64,000 nucleotides of DNA from Yoonia sp. GPGPB17 (GCF_037892195.1 NZ_JATACI010000002.1:2418001-2482000), one strand, 5' to 3'. Shown: positions 30,713-40,443, numbered from the stretch's first letter. A program made the numbers and translations. Notes: generated from the letters alone by a model not told the origin.

Positions 30713-32356
30713 ATGCTGGAACACTATCCAACCCTTTCACAAACGCGCGACGGTTTTCGCTGGGATATTCCCGTGCGGTATAACATCGGCGTCGATATCT
30801 GCGACAAGCATGCCCGCATGACGCCCGAAAAATGCGCTATCGTTGATGTCGATGCGGACGGGCAGGCAACGACATACAGCTTTGGACAACTCCAAGACCG
30901 CTCTAACCAGCTGGCACATGCGCTGTCGCAGACATGCGCGCCAAGGGACCGTATTGCCGTCCTGCTGCCGCAATGTTTTGAAACGGCCGTTGCCCATGTG
31001 GCTATTGCCAAGATGGGCTGTATTGCACTGCCGTTGTTCACACTTTTTGGGCCAGAGGCACTTTTGCACAGGCTCAGGGACTCCGGGGCAAATACGATCA
31101 TCACCAATGCCGCAAGTGTGGACCTGCTAGGCCCACTCAGGTCGCAACTTCCCGATCTCAAACGCATCATTTGTATTGAGGGCATCGTTGCCGGGGCCGA
31201 AGAATTTCACGCGCTTTGTGCCAGTCAGCCAACGGCGTTTGACCCATACCCCACCAAAGCAGACGACCCCGCAATCCTGATCTACACCTCTGGTACGACA
31301 GGCGCGCCAAAAGGCGCCCTGCATGCTCATCGCGTGCTGCTGGGCCATCTGCCGGGGGTGGAGATGAGCCATGATTTCTTTCCGCAACCGGGTGACAAAA
31401 TCTGGACACCAGCTGACTGGGCATGGATCGGCGGATTGCTGGACGTGCTGATGCCTGCCTTGCATCACGGTGTTCCGGTTGTTGCTTGCCGGTTCCGCAA
31501 GTTTACCGCAGAAGCCGCGTTCAATCTGATCCGCGACCACGGCGTCCGAAATGCATTTCTGCCACCGACGGCACTGAAACTCATGCGCCTTGATACGCCC
31601 GAGCACCCTGTGCCCATGCGTTCAGTCGCCAGCGGCGGCGAGACCTTGGGCAAAGAGCTGATCGCCTGGGGTCAGCAGGTCTTTGGCACCACCATCAACG
31701 AATTCTACGGGCAAACCGAATGCAACATGATCGTGTCGTCCTGCGCGGCATTGGAGCCCGCCGAACCGGGTGTCATGGGCTGGGCCGTACCCGGTCACAC
31801 CGTTGATATCATTGACGAAGATACCGGCACGCTATGCGGCATTGGGCAGGAAGGCAGCATTGCAGTCCGTGCCCCGGATCCTGTGATGTTTCTCACCTAT
31901 TGGAACAAACCAGAGGCCACCGCCGATAAATTCATCGAGGCTGTGGGTGCGCAATGGCTTTTGACCGGTGACAAGGGCTGCAAAACGCCCACAGGCCGCA
32001 TCCGGTTTATCGGACGTGATGACGATGTCATCAGTTCGGGTGGTTACCGCATCGGTCCGGCAGAGATCGAGGATTGTTTGCTGACCCATCCCGCGGTGCA
32101 ATTGGCGGGTGTTGTCGGCAAGCCAGACCCGATCCGAGGATCCATCGTTGCCGCCTATATTCAGCTCGCTGACGGCCATTCCGGGTCTGACGCACTCGCA
32201 ACCGACATTGCCGCGCACGTCAAATCCAGACTTGCCGCCTATGAATTCCCGCGCGCTGTCCGGTTCATCGATGACATGCCTATGACGACCACGGGAAAGA
32301 TCATCCGCGCCGATCTGCGCGCACGTGCCGAAAAGGAAGCAGAAAATGAACAATGA
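30713..32356 (+). CDS. Acyl-CoA synthetase (AMP-forming), acyl/medium-chain ligase family
   Basis: A 547-residue adenylate-forming ligase activating a carboxylic acid to its CoA thioester. The P-loop motif YTSGTTGAPKGALHAH is intact, as are the A5-like NEFYGQTECN and A8-like LLTGDKGCKTPTGRIRFIGRDDDVISSGGYRIGPAEIE motifs, and the catalytic Lys in TTTGKIIRADLR. ATG 30713 is chosen as the first start after the palindrome; an upstream ATG (30668) would add 15 residues unlike the family. It overlaps the next gene, an enoyl-CoA hydratase, by 11 bases. Together with the following flavoprotein this suggests a carboxylate degradation operon; the chain length or ring type is unknown. Confidence 0.88.
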   Translation: MLEHYPTLSQTRDGFRWDIPVRYNIGVDICDKHARMTPEKCAIVDVDADGQATTYSFGQLQDRSNQLAHALSQTCAPRDRIAVLLPQCFETAVAHVAIAKMGCIALPLFTLFGPEALLHRLRDSGANTIITNAASVDLLGPLRSQLPDLKRIICIEGIVAGAEEFHALCASQPTAFDPYPTKADDPAILIYTSGTTGAPKGALHAHRVLLGHLPGVEMSHDFFPQPGDKIWTPADWAWIGGLLDVLMPALHHGVPVVACRFRKFTAEAAFNLIRDHGVRNAFLPPTALKLMRLDTPEHPVPMRSVASGGETLGKELIAWGQQVFGTTINEFYGQTECNMIVSSCAALEPAEPGVMGWAVPGHTVDIIDEDTGTLCGIGQEGSIAVRAPDPVMFLTYWNKPEATADKFIEAVGAQWLLTGDKGCKTPTGRIRFIGRDDDVISSGGYRIGPAEIEDCLLTHPAVQLAGVVGKPDPIRGSIVAAYIQLADGHSGSDALATDIAAHVKSRLAAYEFPRAVRFIDDMPMTTTGKIIRADLRARAEKEAENEQ

Positions 32357-33119
32357 CGTCGTCCTTTATCATGCTGAAAACGGGGTTGCGACGGTGACCC
32401 TGAACCGTCCCACGCAACGAAACGCGATCAATCCAGAGGTCTGTGACGCGATCCGCACCGCTTTTGATCAGGTCGAATCGGATCCGGACGTGCAGGTCGC
32501 CATACTCACCGGCGCGGGCACGCTGTTTTGCGCGGGCATGGACCTCAAAGCCTTTGCCGGTGGGGCTGGCGACACGATCCTTTTCGGCGAGTACGGCTTT
32601 GGCGGCTTCGTCAGGCGCCCGCGTACAAAGCCCGTAATCGCCGCGGTCGAGGGTGCGGCCCTCGCCGGTGGGTTCGAGATGATGCTGGCTTGCGACATGG
32701 TGGTCGCTGGCACCTCCGCCCAATTCGCCTTGCCCGAAGTCCGCATCGGCCTGATCCCCGGTGCAGGAGGGGCTGTGCGTTTGCCCATATCTATCCCCCG
32801 CGTCCGCGCCAATGAAATTTTGCTGACAGGCAAGCCATTCAATGCGCAAGAGGCGGCACAGTGGGGTGTTATCAACCGTGCGACTGCTGATGGTGAAGCT
32901 TTGCAAACCGCACAGATCATCGCCGCGGATATCGCCACAAACGCGCCACTCGCCGTGGGGCATACGCTGGCCATCGCCAATCGCGCGCATGCGGAAAATG
33001 ACGCAGCACATTGGCCCCAAAACGACAGGATCATCGCAGAAATTGGTCAAACCGCAGACGCTGCCGAAGGCGCGCGCGCCTTTATTGAGAAACGCAAGCC
33101 CATCTGGCAAGGCAAGTAA
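32346..33119 (+). CDS. Enoyl-CoA hydratase/isomerase (crotonase family)
   Basis: A 257-residue crotonase. The oxyanion-hole segments are ILTGAGTLFCAGMDLKAFAGGAG and AAVEGAALAGGFEMMLACDMVVA, and the GLIPGAGGAVRLP segment follows. The first catalytic Glu of canonical hydratases is replaced by Ala/Gly-rich sequence around GAALAGG, and the second acidic residue lies in PEVRIGLIPG, so the exact reaction is uncertain. The start at 32346 overlaps the ligase stop by 11 bases, which indicates translational coupling. Confidence 0.85.
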   Translation: MNNDVVLYHAENGVATVTLNRPTQRNAINPEVCDAIRTAFDQVESDPDVQVAILTGAGTLFCAGMDLKAFAGGAGDTILFGEYGFGGFVRRPRTKPVIAAVEGAALAGGFEMMLACDMVVAGTSAQFALPEVRIGLIPGAGGAVRLPISIPRVRANEILLTGKPFNAQEAAQWGVINRATADGEALQTAQIIAADIATNAPLAVGHTLAIANRAHAENDAAHWPQNDRIIAEIGQTADAAEGARAFIEKRKPIWQGK

Positions 33120-33181
33120 CGCTACGCAGAGTTTGACAACGCCGTCCAAGCCGCAAAGATGCGTTATGGGAGGATGATCAA

Positions 33182-34822
33182 ATGCAAAGTGATGTCATCA
33201 TCATCGGCGCAGGTCTGGCAGGGCTCGTTGCGGCAAACGAATTGGTCGCGCGCGGTAAGACCGTGACAATCCTTGATCAGGAAGGGCGCCAGAACCTGGG
33301 TGGTCAGGCGTTCTGGTCGCTGGGTGGGCTCTGCATGATTGACACCCCGGAACAGCGGCGGATGCGGGTAAAAGACAGCATTGCACTGGCCACGAATGAC
33401 TGGATGGGATCGGCGCAGTTTGACCGCCCGGAAGATCATTGGCCGCGCCAATGGGCCCAAGCTTATCTGGAATTTGCCGCAGGCGAGATGCGCCCATGGC
33501 TTTATGATCTGGGCATGCGCTGGTTTCCTGTCGTCGGCTGGGCCGAGCGCGGTGGCAGCTTTGCCAACGGGCATGGCAATTCGGTGCCCCGCTTTCATAT
33601 CACTTGGGGCACTGGCCCCGGTGTGCTGCGCCCTTTTGAGAGCCGTGTGCTGGAGGCCGAAAAGCAAGACAAGGTGACCTTTGGTTTCCGCCACCGCGTC
33701 ACCGGTTTTGATATCACGAATGGCAAGGTCGCAGGCATCACCGGCGACATCCTCGCGCCCGATGACGCGATCCGGGGTGCCGCCACCAACCGCGATGTGA
33801 TTGACAGCTTCGATATTCGCGCCGATCAGGTGATTGTCACCTCTGGCGGCATTGGCGGGAACTTCGATTTAGTGCGGCGCAACTGGGATGCCTCCAAATC
33901 CGGGCCATTGCCTGACAAGATGGTTTCTGGTGTGCCTGAACATGTAGACGGCCTGTTGCTGGACATCCTCAAGGACGCAGGCGGCGAGCTGATCAACACC
34001 GACAGGATGTGGCACTACACCGAAGGTGTACAAAACTGGGATCCGATCTGGCCACATCACGGGATCCGCATCCTGCCGGGACCGTCCTCGATGTGGTTCG
34101 ATGCGACGGGCGACAGGCTGCCCGCCCCTTGCATGCCCGGCTTTGACACGATGTCGACGCTGCATGAGATCTGTCGTCGCGGTTATAACCACACATGGTT
34201 CGTCCTGACCCAGAAGATCATCGAGAAAGAGTTCGCCCTTTCAGGGTCCGAACAGAACTTCGACCTGACCGAGGGTGGCTGGAAAGACGTACTGCAAGCA
34301 CGGCTGGGAAAAGGGGCGACGCCGGCGGTTGAGGCCTTCAAGGAAAAGGGTGAGGATTTCGTCGTCGCGAACGACTTTGACACGCTGGTTGCGGGCATGA
34401 ACCAGTTGGGTGGCAACCTCATTGACCCGGCCAAACTGCGCGCCCAGATCGAAGCCCGGGATGCGCAGATGGACAATCCTTTCACCAAGGACGTCCAGGT
34501 CAGTGCCATTCACACCGCGCGCAACTATTTGGGCGACAAATTGATCCGCACGGCCAAACCACACAAAATCCTCGATCCCGATAAGGGACCCCTGATCGCT
34601 GTGAAGCTGCATGTGGTGACGCGCAAGACCTTGGGCGGTATCCACACCGATCTGGATGCAAAGGTCTTTGCGCCGGGTAGGCAAACCATCGACGGGCTAT
34701 ATGCGGCAGGCGAAGCTGCAGGTTTTGGCGGTGGCGGCTATCATGGCAATAACGCGCTGGAGGGGACATTTTTGGGGGGCTGCATCCATTCTGGCAGGCG
34801 GGCCGGGCGCGCGGTTGGCTGA
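33182..34822 (+). CDS. FAD-binding dehydrogenase (KstD/fumarate-reductase flavoprotein family)
   Basis: A 546-residue flavoprotein. The FAD dinucleotide-binding fold is at the N terminus (VIIIGAGLAGLVAANELVARGKTVTILDQE), and a C-terminal FAD motif (DGLYAAGEAAGFGGGGYHGNNALEGTFLGGCI) closes the protein. The intermediate domain is of the fumarate-reductase/3-ketosteroid delta1-dehydrogenase type (GGIHTDLDAKVF). Related proteins are broadly annotated as FAD-binding dehydrogenases and desaturate ketones or CoA-like substrates. It follows the hydratase by 62 bases on the same strand, suggesting a shared pathway with the ligase and hydratase. Confidence 0.85.
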   Translation: MQSDVIIIGAGLAGLVAANELVARGKTVTILDQEGRQNLGGQAFWSLGGLCMIDTPEQRRMRVKDSIALATNDWMGSAQFDRPEDHWPRQWAQAYLEFAAGEMRPWLYDLGMRWFPVVGWAERGGSFANGHGNSVPRFHITWGTGPGVLRPFESRVLEAEKQDKVTFGFRHRVTGFDITNGKVAGITGDILAPDDAIRGAATNRDVIDSFDIRADQVIVTSGGIGGNFDLVRRNWDASKSGPLPDKMVSGVPEHVDGLLLDILKDAGGELINTDRMWHYTEGVQNWDPIWPHHGIRILPGPSSMWFDATGDRLPAPCMPGFDTMSTLHEICRRGYNHTWFVLTQKIIEKEFALSGSEQNFDLTEGGWKDVLQARLGKGATPAVEAFKEKGEDFVVANDFDTLVAGMNQLGGNLIDPAKLRAQIEARDAQMDNPFTKDVQVSAIHTARNYLGDKLIRTAKPHKILDPDKGPLIAVKLHVVTRKTLGGIHTDLDAKVFAPGRQTIDGLYAAGEAAGFGGGGYHGNNALEGTFLGGCIHSGRRAGRAVG

Positions 34823-34949
34823 TCTGGCGCGACCCATCCGAGTTGCCGAAACCTGACACTTTGTCTGAACAGGCCGACCACGCGGAATACGGGCTTGGAA
34901 GCGCGCAAAACACACTTATAGTGTGTCCGTTACGCGGGCAGGTGATTTT

Positions 34950-37900
34950 ATGAGCGACCCCAACACGTCCAAGTCGACCACCTTGCCGGGTGAGCGTAAG
35001 CAGATTACGGCAGTGTTCATGGATATTGTTGGCTTCAGTGGAATCGCGAGCACAAAAGATCCCGAAGATTTGCAGGACTGGCTTGAGGCGTTTTATGTGC
35101 AGGCCCGCGATATTGTAACAGATCATGACGGCGAGGTGACGGAGTACCTCGGTGACGGCATTGTCGCTCTGTTTGGCATGGATCACGCTGACGAGCTGGC
35201 GGCATCCAAGGCTGTTCAGGCCGCGATGGCCGCACTGGACAAAATCGACGCAGGCCATCATGACAACGGGATCAAACTTCAACTACGAGCCGGAGTTGCA
35301 ACAGGTGATGCGGTGGTGCGTGCGGCAGATGAGAACAGCAATCGCACCCGCGCGACAGGCATTGTCACAACGCTGGCCCAGCGCATTCAGGAAAGGGCCG
35401 CGCCCGGAACAGTCATGATCGCGCAAAGCACCCAGGACTTGCTGCGGGGCCGGATCACGACGCAAGAGTTCACAAACGAAAAATTACGGGGTTTTGCCGA
35501 AGAGCAAACCTTGTTTCGACCGCTGACGGACCGCGCCACTTTGCTTCCCGCAAAGCGAGTCTTTGTCGGGCGAACAGGAGTTTTGCAGCGGATCGCCGAC
35601 AGCGCCGACCCTGCGTTATTGATTGGCCCTGCAGGCATCGGAAAAACTGCAGTTGCTCAACAATTGGCTGCACGGGAAGAACGAACCACTTTTTTGGCGG
35701 CGGACGGCGTACATCGGCACGCGAGCTATTATCCGTTCACCCGGTGGCTATTGCGCCAAACAAAGCCAATCCTACCTGACTTTGCTGATGTATCAGCGCA
35801 ATTCTCCACCTTAACAGAGACAGCGCATCTGGCCCTCGCCCTGATCTTGGGTTTGCCTCAGGGACAGCGGCTTTTGACCGAGCGCAGCAATGTAGGCCTC
35901 AAGGCGCTAATTGAACGCAGCTTGTGGGATGCGATCCAGACCCTGCAACCACAGGGTCTGTTGATTTTTGAAGACTTGCATTGGATGGACAATGCAACCC
36001 TTGGCGTCCTAAACTACATCATTCAAAGCAAAGAAGCAGAAAGCTACCAGCTTGTCCTGACCAGCCGTGACGACACACGGATGAATACCCTTCTGGCGTC
36101 AGCAAAGATCAATACCATCCCGCTTGGGCCGCTGAGTAGCAATGAGGCAACCCAGCTTCTAAATGCCTTGTCGCAAGGGAAAATGGCTGCCCATCAGCGG
36201 ACGATGATGATTGATCACGCGGCTGGCATTCCGCTTTTTATCGAGCAACTGCTCCAGCGCGATGCGGCACAGCCAAATCGCCGGCGCAATGTGCCGGGAT
36301 CACTGAAAGATCTATTGGCTCAGCAGATTGAGAACACCAGCCCCGCCAAGCCAGTCTTGCAATGTGCAGCTGTGATTGGCGTACGCTTTGATCTTGAGAT
36401 GCTGGGCGCCATCGCGACAGAGCACGGCCCGCTTGAAACTCACCTCAACACTGCACGCAAGCAAGGCGTGTTGCGCAAGGTCACCGAAGGCACATGGGCG
36501 TTTGCCCACGCCCTGTTGCAGCAAACCGCCTATGACAGCATGTTGCGACCGGTGCGGGTGAAACATCATGCGCAGATTGCGGCGCATTTGCAGGATGATC
36601 ACCCAGCGGCCATTCAGCGTGATCCAGCCCTTTTGGCTGAACACCTCCGCCGGGCAGAACAGCATGCCCCTGCAATCCAGTGCTATTTGTCGGTCAGCCA
36701 AAGCGCGCTGTTTAAGGGCGCTTTCGAGGATGCCGAGGCGCACGTGCTGGCGGCGGTTGCACTATGCGATACGGCACCCGCAGATGTGGACGTCAGCGCC
36801 CTTGAAATCGCATGCTATACGGCACTTGGTTCAATTCGCATGCAAACGCAGGGTTTCACAGCAACACCCGTGAAAGAAACCTTTGAGAAAGTGGCTCGGC
36901 GTGCCAAAGATCAAAACGCATATGCGGCCGGTAACGGACCGGCGTTTTATGGCGGTTTTACCCATGCTGTGATTTCGGGCGATATGCCCGCAGCGGTACA
37001 ATTTAGCGAAATGCTTGAGGATACGGCGGCCACGGGTCCGGCGGGAGATCAAGCCAAGGAACTGCGGCTGGCATCACTGAATGTCGATACGTCCCTGCAT
37101 TTCTATACAGGTGCATTCCATCAGGCCTCGGCTGCCTTTCATGCCTTACGCAACGACTATGATGTTGCACAACACGGCACGATGATCTCAAAGTATGGTG
37201 CCGATACTTACGCAGCCGCGCAGATGTTTGAAAGCGTTGCCCGTGCGATCTGTGGTGATACGCATATTGTGCCCGCATTGGTCGCCGAAACCGATACCCA
37301 CCAAGAGCGGCTGAACATTCCTGTTATGCAGCCATGGGCGTTGATCTGGGGCGCGGTTCCGCTGTATTATGCCGGTCGGACAGAGGCTGCGATCACCCGC
37401 GTGCAGCGTGGCCTGAAGATTGCAACACAGCAGGCCGCCGCATTTTGGCAGGTCACCGGTGCTGCCTGGCTGAATGTCATGGACACGACAGAAACCTACG
37501 ACGCTGAAGGGTTGGAACAGTTCTCTACTGTAATCAAATCGCATGAAGCCATCGGCGCGCATGTTGGGCTGCCGTATTTCCGGGCACATTATGCGACCGC
37601 TTTGGCAAAGCACGACCGCGCCGATGATGCTTATCAGGCATCTTTGCAGGCCATCCGCGACAGTGAATCAAGCGGGCTGCATTGCTGGCACCCGGAGGTG
37701 CTGCGCCTGCATGCACGTATCTGTGCGCAACGCGGCGCAACAACCGGCGCCGCAAGGTTTCGAAAGAAGGCGGCCAATATTGCGCAGACACAAAATGCGC
37801 ATTTGTGGCTATTGCGTGTGCGCTTGGATCAGCACCGGGCAGGTGAAATCGCCGATGCTCCGCTGCGCCGGGCCCTGAGCCGCTTTGACCCTGCCGCACA

Positions 37901-37952
37901 ACCACCCGAATTGATTGCCGCTCAGAAACGGCTGGACCCGCATGACACCTGA
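34950..37952 (+). CDS. Class III adenylate/guanylate cyclase with AAA ATPase and TPR domains
   Basis: A 1,000-residue signal protein. An N-terminal class III cyclase domain has the metal-binding Asp in VFMDIVGFSGIAST and in EYLGDGIVALFG. It is followed by a STAND-like ATPase with Walker A LLIGPAGIGKTAVAQQLA, Walker B LLIFEDLHWMDNATLGVLNY, and then a long C-terminal TPR-like helical region. This architecture (cyclase plus ATPase plus TPR) resembles LuxR-type MalT/AfsR sensor proteins in which the effector is the cyclase. Start at 34950 (MSDPNTSK). The stop overlaps the Crp-family gene by 11 bases, so the cyclase product probably feeds directly into that regulator. Confidence 0.88.
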   Translation: MSDPNTSKSTTLPGERKQITAVFMDIVGFSGIASTKDPEDLQDWLEAFYVQARDIVTDHDGEVTEYLGDGIVALFGMDHADELAASKAVQAAMAALDKIDAGHHDNGIKLQLRAGVATGDAVVRAADENSNRTRATGIVTTLAQRIQERAAPGTVMIAQSTQDLLRGRITTQEFTNEKLRGFAEEQTLFRPLTDRATLLPAKRVFVGRTGVLQRIADSADPALLIGPAGIGKTAVAQQLAAREERTTFLAADGVHRHASYYPFTRWLLRQTKPILPDFADVSAQFSTLTETAHLALALILGLPQGQRLLTERSNVGLKALIERSLWDAIQTLQPQGLLIFEDLHWMDNATLGVLNYIIQSKEAESYQLVLTSRDDTRMNTLLASAKINTIPLGPLSSNEATQLLNALSQGKMAAHQRTMMIDHAAGIPLFIEQLLQRDAAQPNRRRNVPGSLKDLLAQQIENTSPAKPVLQCAAVIGVRFDLEMLGAIATEHGPLETHLNTARKQGVLRKVTEGTWAFAHALLQQTAYDSMLRPVRVKHHAQIAAHLQDDHPAAIQRDPALLAEHLRRAEQHAPAIQCYLSVSQSALFKGAFEDAEAHVLAAVALCDTAPADVDVSALEIACYTALGSIRMQTQGFTATPVKETFEKVARRAKDQNAYAAGNGPAFYGGFTHAVISGDMPAAVQFSEMLEDTAATGPAGDQAKELRLASLNVDTSLHFYTGAFHQASAAFHALRNDYDVAQHGTMISKYGADTYAAAQMFESVARAICGDTHIVPALVAETDTHQERLNIPVMQPWALIWGAVPLYYAGRTEAAITRVQRGLKIATQQAAAFWQVTGAAWLNVMDTTETYDAEGLEQFSTVIKSHEAIGAHVGLPYFRAHYATALAKHDRADDAYQASLQAIRDSESSGLHCWHPEVLRLHARICAQRGATTGAARFRKKAANIAQTQNAHLWLLRVRLDQHRAGEIADAPLRRALSRFDPAAQPPELIAAQKRLDPHDT

Positions 37953-38622
37953 AAAACTACTCAGCTATGATCTGCCGCTATTCGAGGGTATCAAGCCCGC
38001 CGATATCGCCGATATTGCGCTGGGGGTGAAGGAGCAAACCCTCGAACCGTGGCAAACGATTTTTGATCAGGAAGATACATCCTACGATCTCTATTTCTTG
38101 TTGTCCGGTTCTCTCTTGGCGGTGTTCTGGACAATACAAGGGCGCGAGATCGTCTTTTCACGATTCCCCATCGGCGCTTACTTTGGGGAGCTGGCCGCAT
38201 TTGATGGCACGCCACGGTCTCTAGCGGTTGTCGCCAAGACAGAAGCCAAGGTGCTGGCCATGCAGCGCGAGAGCCTTTTGCAGTTGTTCAATGAAGTGCC
38301 TTTGATCCGGGAAAGGATCACCCATAATCTGATCGGTCGTATCCGCACATTAACCCGACGCAACATGGAAATGACAACATTGTCCGTCGAACAGCGTGTC
38401 GGCAAATTTTTGCTGCGACTGGCGGCAGAGCGAGGCAAACTGACCCAAGGTGCCGTGATCGAAGACGCCCCGACCCATGTAGAGATTGCGGGATACATCG
38501 GGGCCAACCGGGAAATGGTCAGCCGGTCGATCAGCAAACTGGCAAAGAAAGGCGTGATCAAATCAGCGCGCCAACGCATCGAGATTCTCAATCCCGCAGC
38601 ACTGTCAAAGGGCCTTGCCTAA
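37942..38622 (+). CDS. Crp/Fnr-family transcriptional regulator
   Basis: A 226-residue regulator. An N-terminal cyclic-nucleotide-binding domain has the phosphate-binding cassette YFGELAAFDGTPRSLAVVA with conserved Glu and Arg, as in CRP rather than Fnr, and no Cys cluster is present. The C-terminal helix-turn-helix is EIAGYIGANREMVSRSISKLAKKGVI. It starts inside the cyclase gene (11-base overlap), so it is most likely the cAMP or cGMP effector of that cyclase. Targets are unknown. Confidence 0.9.
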   Translation: MTPEKLLSYDLPLFEGIKPADIADIALGVKEQTLEPWQTIFDQEDTSYDLYFLLSGSLLAVFWTIQGREIVFSRFPIGAYFGELAAFDGTPRSLAVVAKTEAKVLAMQRESLLQLFNEVPLIRERITHNLIGRIRTLTRRNMEMTTLSVEQRVGKFLLRLAAERGKLTQGAVIEDAPTHVEIAGYIGANREMVSRSISKLAKKGVIKSARQRIEILNPAALSKGLA

Positions 38623-38698
38623 ATTTAATCGCATTTTCATCTTTTTCGTCAAAACTCAGCCATGATCCTAGATTAATTATAAATTAACGGAAGCGAAG

Positions 38699-38797
38699 GT
38701 GAGTAAGTTGGCACGTATTATTGGTATCTTGGGTGGTGAAGTCACACTGATGCTGGCTGGTGGCACAATTGGTCTGGTTTTCTTGATCTTTGGCTAA
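38699..38797 (+). CDS. Possible 32-aa single-span membrane protein
   Basis: A GTG-initiated frame (after GGAAGCGAAG) encodes a short Lys/Arg-tipped hydrophobic helix with many Gly, ending in a Leu/Phe/Ile stretch and a TAA at 38795. It has a typical small membrane peptide composition (ARIIGILGGEVTLMLAGG followed by LVFLIF). It sits in an otherwise unassigned 440-base stretch (38623-39066) that also holds the AT-rich 38640-38690 segment. Neighbouring this is an AAGGAG-preceded ATG at 38955 that opens an 11-codon frame and may be a leader or a base-shifted start. No family is recognised. Confidence 0.4.
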   Translation: MSKLARIIGILGGEVTLMLAGGTIGLVFLIFG

Positions 38798-39066
38798 ACG
38801 CACCCTGTATCATAGCGATCTGTGACAAGATATTCACGGTGGCACAATCCACCCAAATGCTGCCCAATAGGGATGTCGTGAAAGATTTCCCTTGGGTCCA
38901 ACACAACCGTTGGGTTAAACCACAGTTGTTCGACCCCGAATCAAGGAGACTGCAATGACAAGAAAGGTTCTACTCACCCGCTGGTGCTAGCCACCACGTT
39001 GCAGTGCTGTTGTGCCCTTCTGGCGCAAAGCAAACACTCCCTTGAGATTCAAGATCGGATACATCC

Positions 39067-39381
39067 ATGCATCCCCCGTTTTATATGGTCGATCACAAGA
39101 TCGGCCCCGATATTCATCACCACAGTGACAAGAAACCTGTCACCCGGCGCAGCTTGCCTGAACGGCTGGCGTTGCGGCCAAGCGCGTCAGGTTGGCCCCC
39201 GATACCGATGTCGTCCGCTGCGTTCACCGACAATGGCGCGCTGCATCTGCCCAGCGGTGCTATGCTGGCCCCCCAGACGACCTTGCAAGTCGTACCGCCG
39301 CCACAACGCACCTGGCGTGATGTCATTGGTCGGATGCTGATCCGGGCGGGTCAACGTATGATCATGGAAAACCGCGTCTGA
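39067..39381 (+). CDS. Hypothetical protein, 104 aa
   Basis: A 104-residue Pro/Arg/His-rich open frame (MHPPFYMVDHKIGPDIHHHS ... RTWRDVIGRMLIRAGQRMIMENRV), consistent with a C-terminal amphipathic helix of about 25 residues. No ribosome site is convincing and I do not recognise a family. Codon use is Rhodobacterales-like and the ATG occurs shortly after the unassigned stretch, so it could be a real small protein. It is followed after 60 bases by the TraB/GumN gene. Confidence 0.45.
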   Translation: MHPPFYMVDHKIGPDIHHHSDKKPVTRRSLPERLALRPSASGWPPIPMSSAAFTDNGALHLPSGAMLAPQTTLQVVPPPQRTWRDVIGRMLIRAGQRMIMENRV

Positions 39382-39444
39382 GGGAATTGACCCTCGGCGC
39401 GGAGCCCTTACCTGTATCTAAGACAATCACACAAAGGATGGCGC

Positions 39445-40437
39445 ATGTTCCTTCGTTCCGCCGCATCAGTTCTTTTCACCCTGACGGCGTTGCCTGTGGC
39501 CGCGGCCTGCGTCGGCGAAAGCTACCTCGACCGCATGACGCCGGACCAGCACGCTGAATTGTCAGCGGCCGTCGCACACATGCCTTACGCCGAAGGGCTG
39601 ACTTGGACAGCGACGAAGGAGGATGCCTCAATCACCGTCGTTGGCACGATGCACATTTATGACCCGCGTCTGGAGGAATTGCGTGCCGAGTTGGTCGACA
39701 CGGTTGCATCCGCCGATCTGGTGATGCTGGAGGCAACCCCGGAAGAAGAAGCTGCGCTTCAAAACCTGATCACGACAGATCCCAGCCGCCTTTTCATCGT
39801 AGATGGTCCAACATTGCCTGAATTGGTGGACGAAGAGACGTGGCAGTTAATCTCCGCCGCCGCCAGCGAACGGGGTATCCCATCGTTCATGGCTGCGAAG
39901 ATGCAGCCTTGGTATCTGTCATTGACCCTTGCCGTACCGTCTTGCGCGATGTCCGACATGATGGCAGGTGCACGCGGTTTAGACCATATGATCATTCAAG
40001 AGGCCGAAGCCGCTGGTGTACCCATGCAGGCGGTTGAGCCCTATACGACTTTGTTTGACCTTTTTGAGGATGACAGCTTTGACGAACAGATTGATATGCT
40101 GCGCGTGAATATGCTGGTGCCCGATCTGCAAGAGCAAATGTTCGTTGCGATGCTGGATCGTTACTTCGCCGAAGACATCGGGCGGTTGTGGGAGATGTCG
40201 CGCATCGCGTTGTCGGACGTTCCAGATCTGGACCCTGCCGAGGCCACGGCGATGTTCGATGAAATGGAAGAATCCCTGCTGAACACCCGAAACCGCAACT
40301 GGATTCCGGTGATTGCCGAAGCCTCTGAAACCCATGACGACATTGTCGTGGCTGTCGGTGCGGGCCACCTGATCGGCGAAAGCGGTGTGTTACAACTCTT
40401 GGAAAACGAAGGCTGGGCCATCACGCGCATCGATTAA
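39445..40437 (+). CDS. TraB/GumN family protein, secreted
   Basis: A 330-residue protein with a signal peptide (FLRSAASVLFTLTALPVAAA). The TraB/GumN hallmarks are an N-terminal VVGTMHIYD motif (GTMH) about residue 65 and a C-terminal VAVGAGHLIGESGVL motif. Family members degrade or shut down peptide pheromones, and the conserved Gly-His-type residues are suspected to form a metal-dependent peptidase site. In alphaproteobacteria the substrate is unknown. An RBS-like AAAGGA precedes ATG 39445. Confidence 0.85.
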   Translation: MFLRSAASVLFTLTALPVAAACVGESYLDRMTPDQHAELSAAVAHMPYAEGLTWTATKEDASITVVGTMHIYDPRLEELRAELVDTVASADLVMLEATPEEEAALQNLITTDPSRLFIVDGPTLPELVDEETWQLISAAASERGIPSFMAAKMQPWYLSLTLAVPSCAMSDMMAGARGLDHMIIQEAEAAGVPMQAVEPYTTLFDLFEDDSFDEQIDMLRVNMLVPDLQEQMFVAMLDRYFAEDIGRLWEMSRIALSDVPDLDPAEATAMFDEMEESLLNTRNRNWIPVIAEASETHDDIVVAVGAGHLIGESGVLQLLENEGWAITRID

Positions 40438-40443
40438 GGTGCC

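Noticed and set aside
32301..33149. Minus-strand open frame of 282 codons opposite the enoyl-CoA hydratase
   Set aside because: Shadow of a clear crotonase gene, no ribosome site, no recognised domain.
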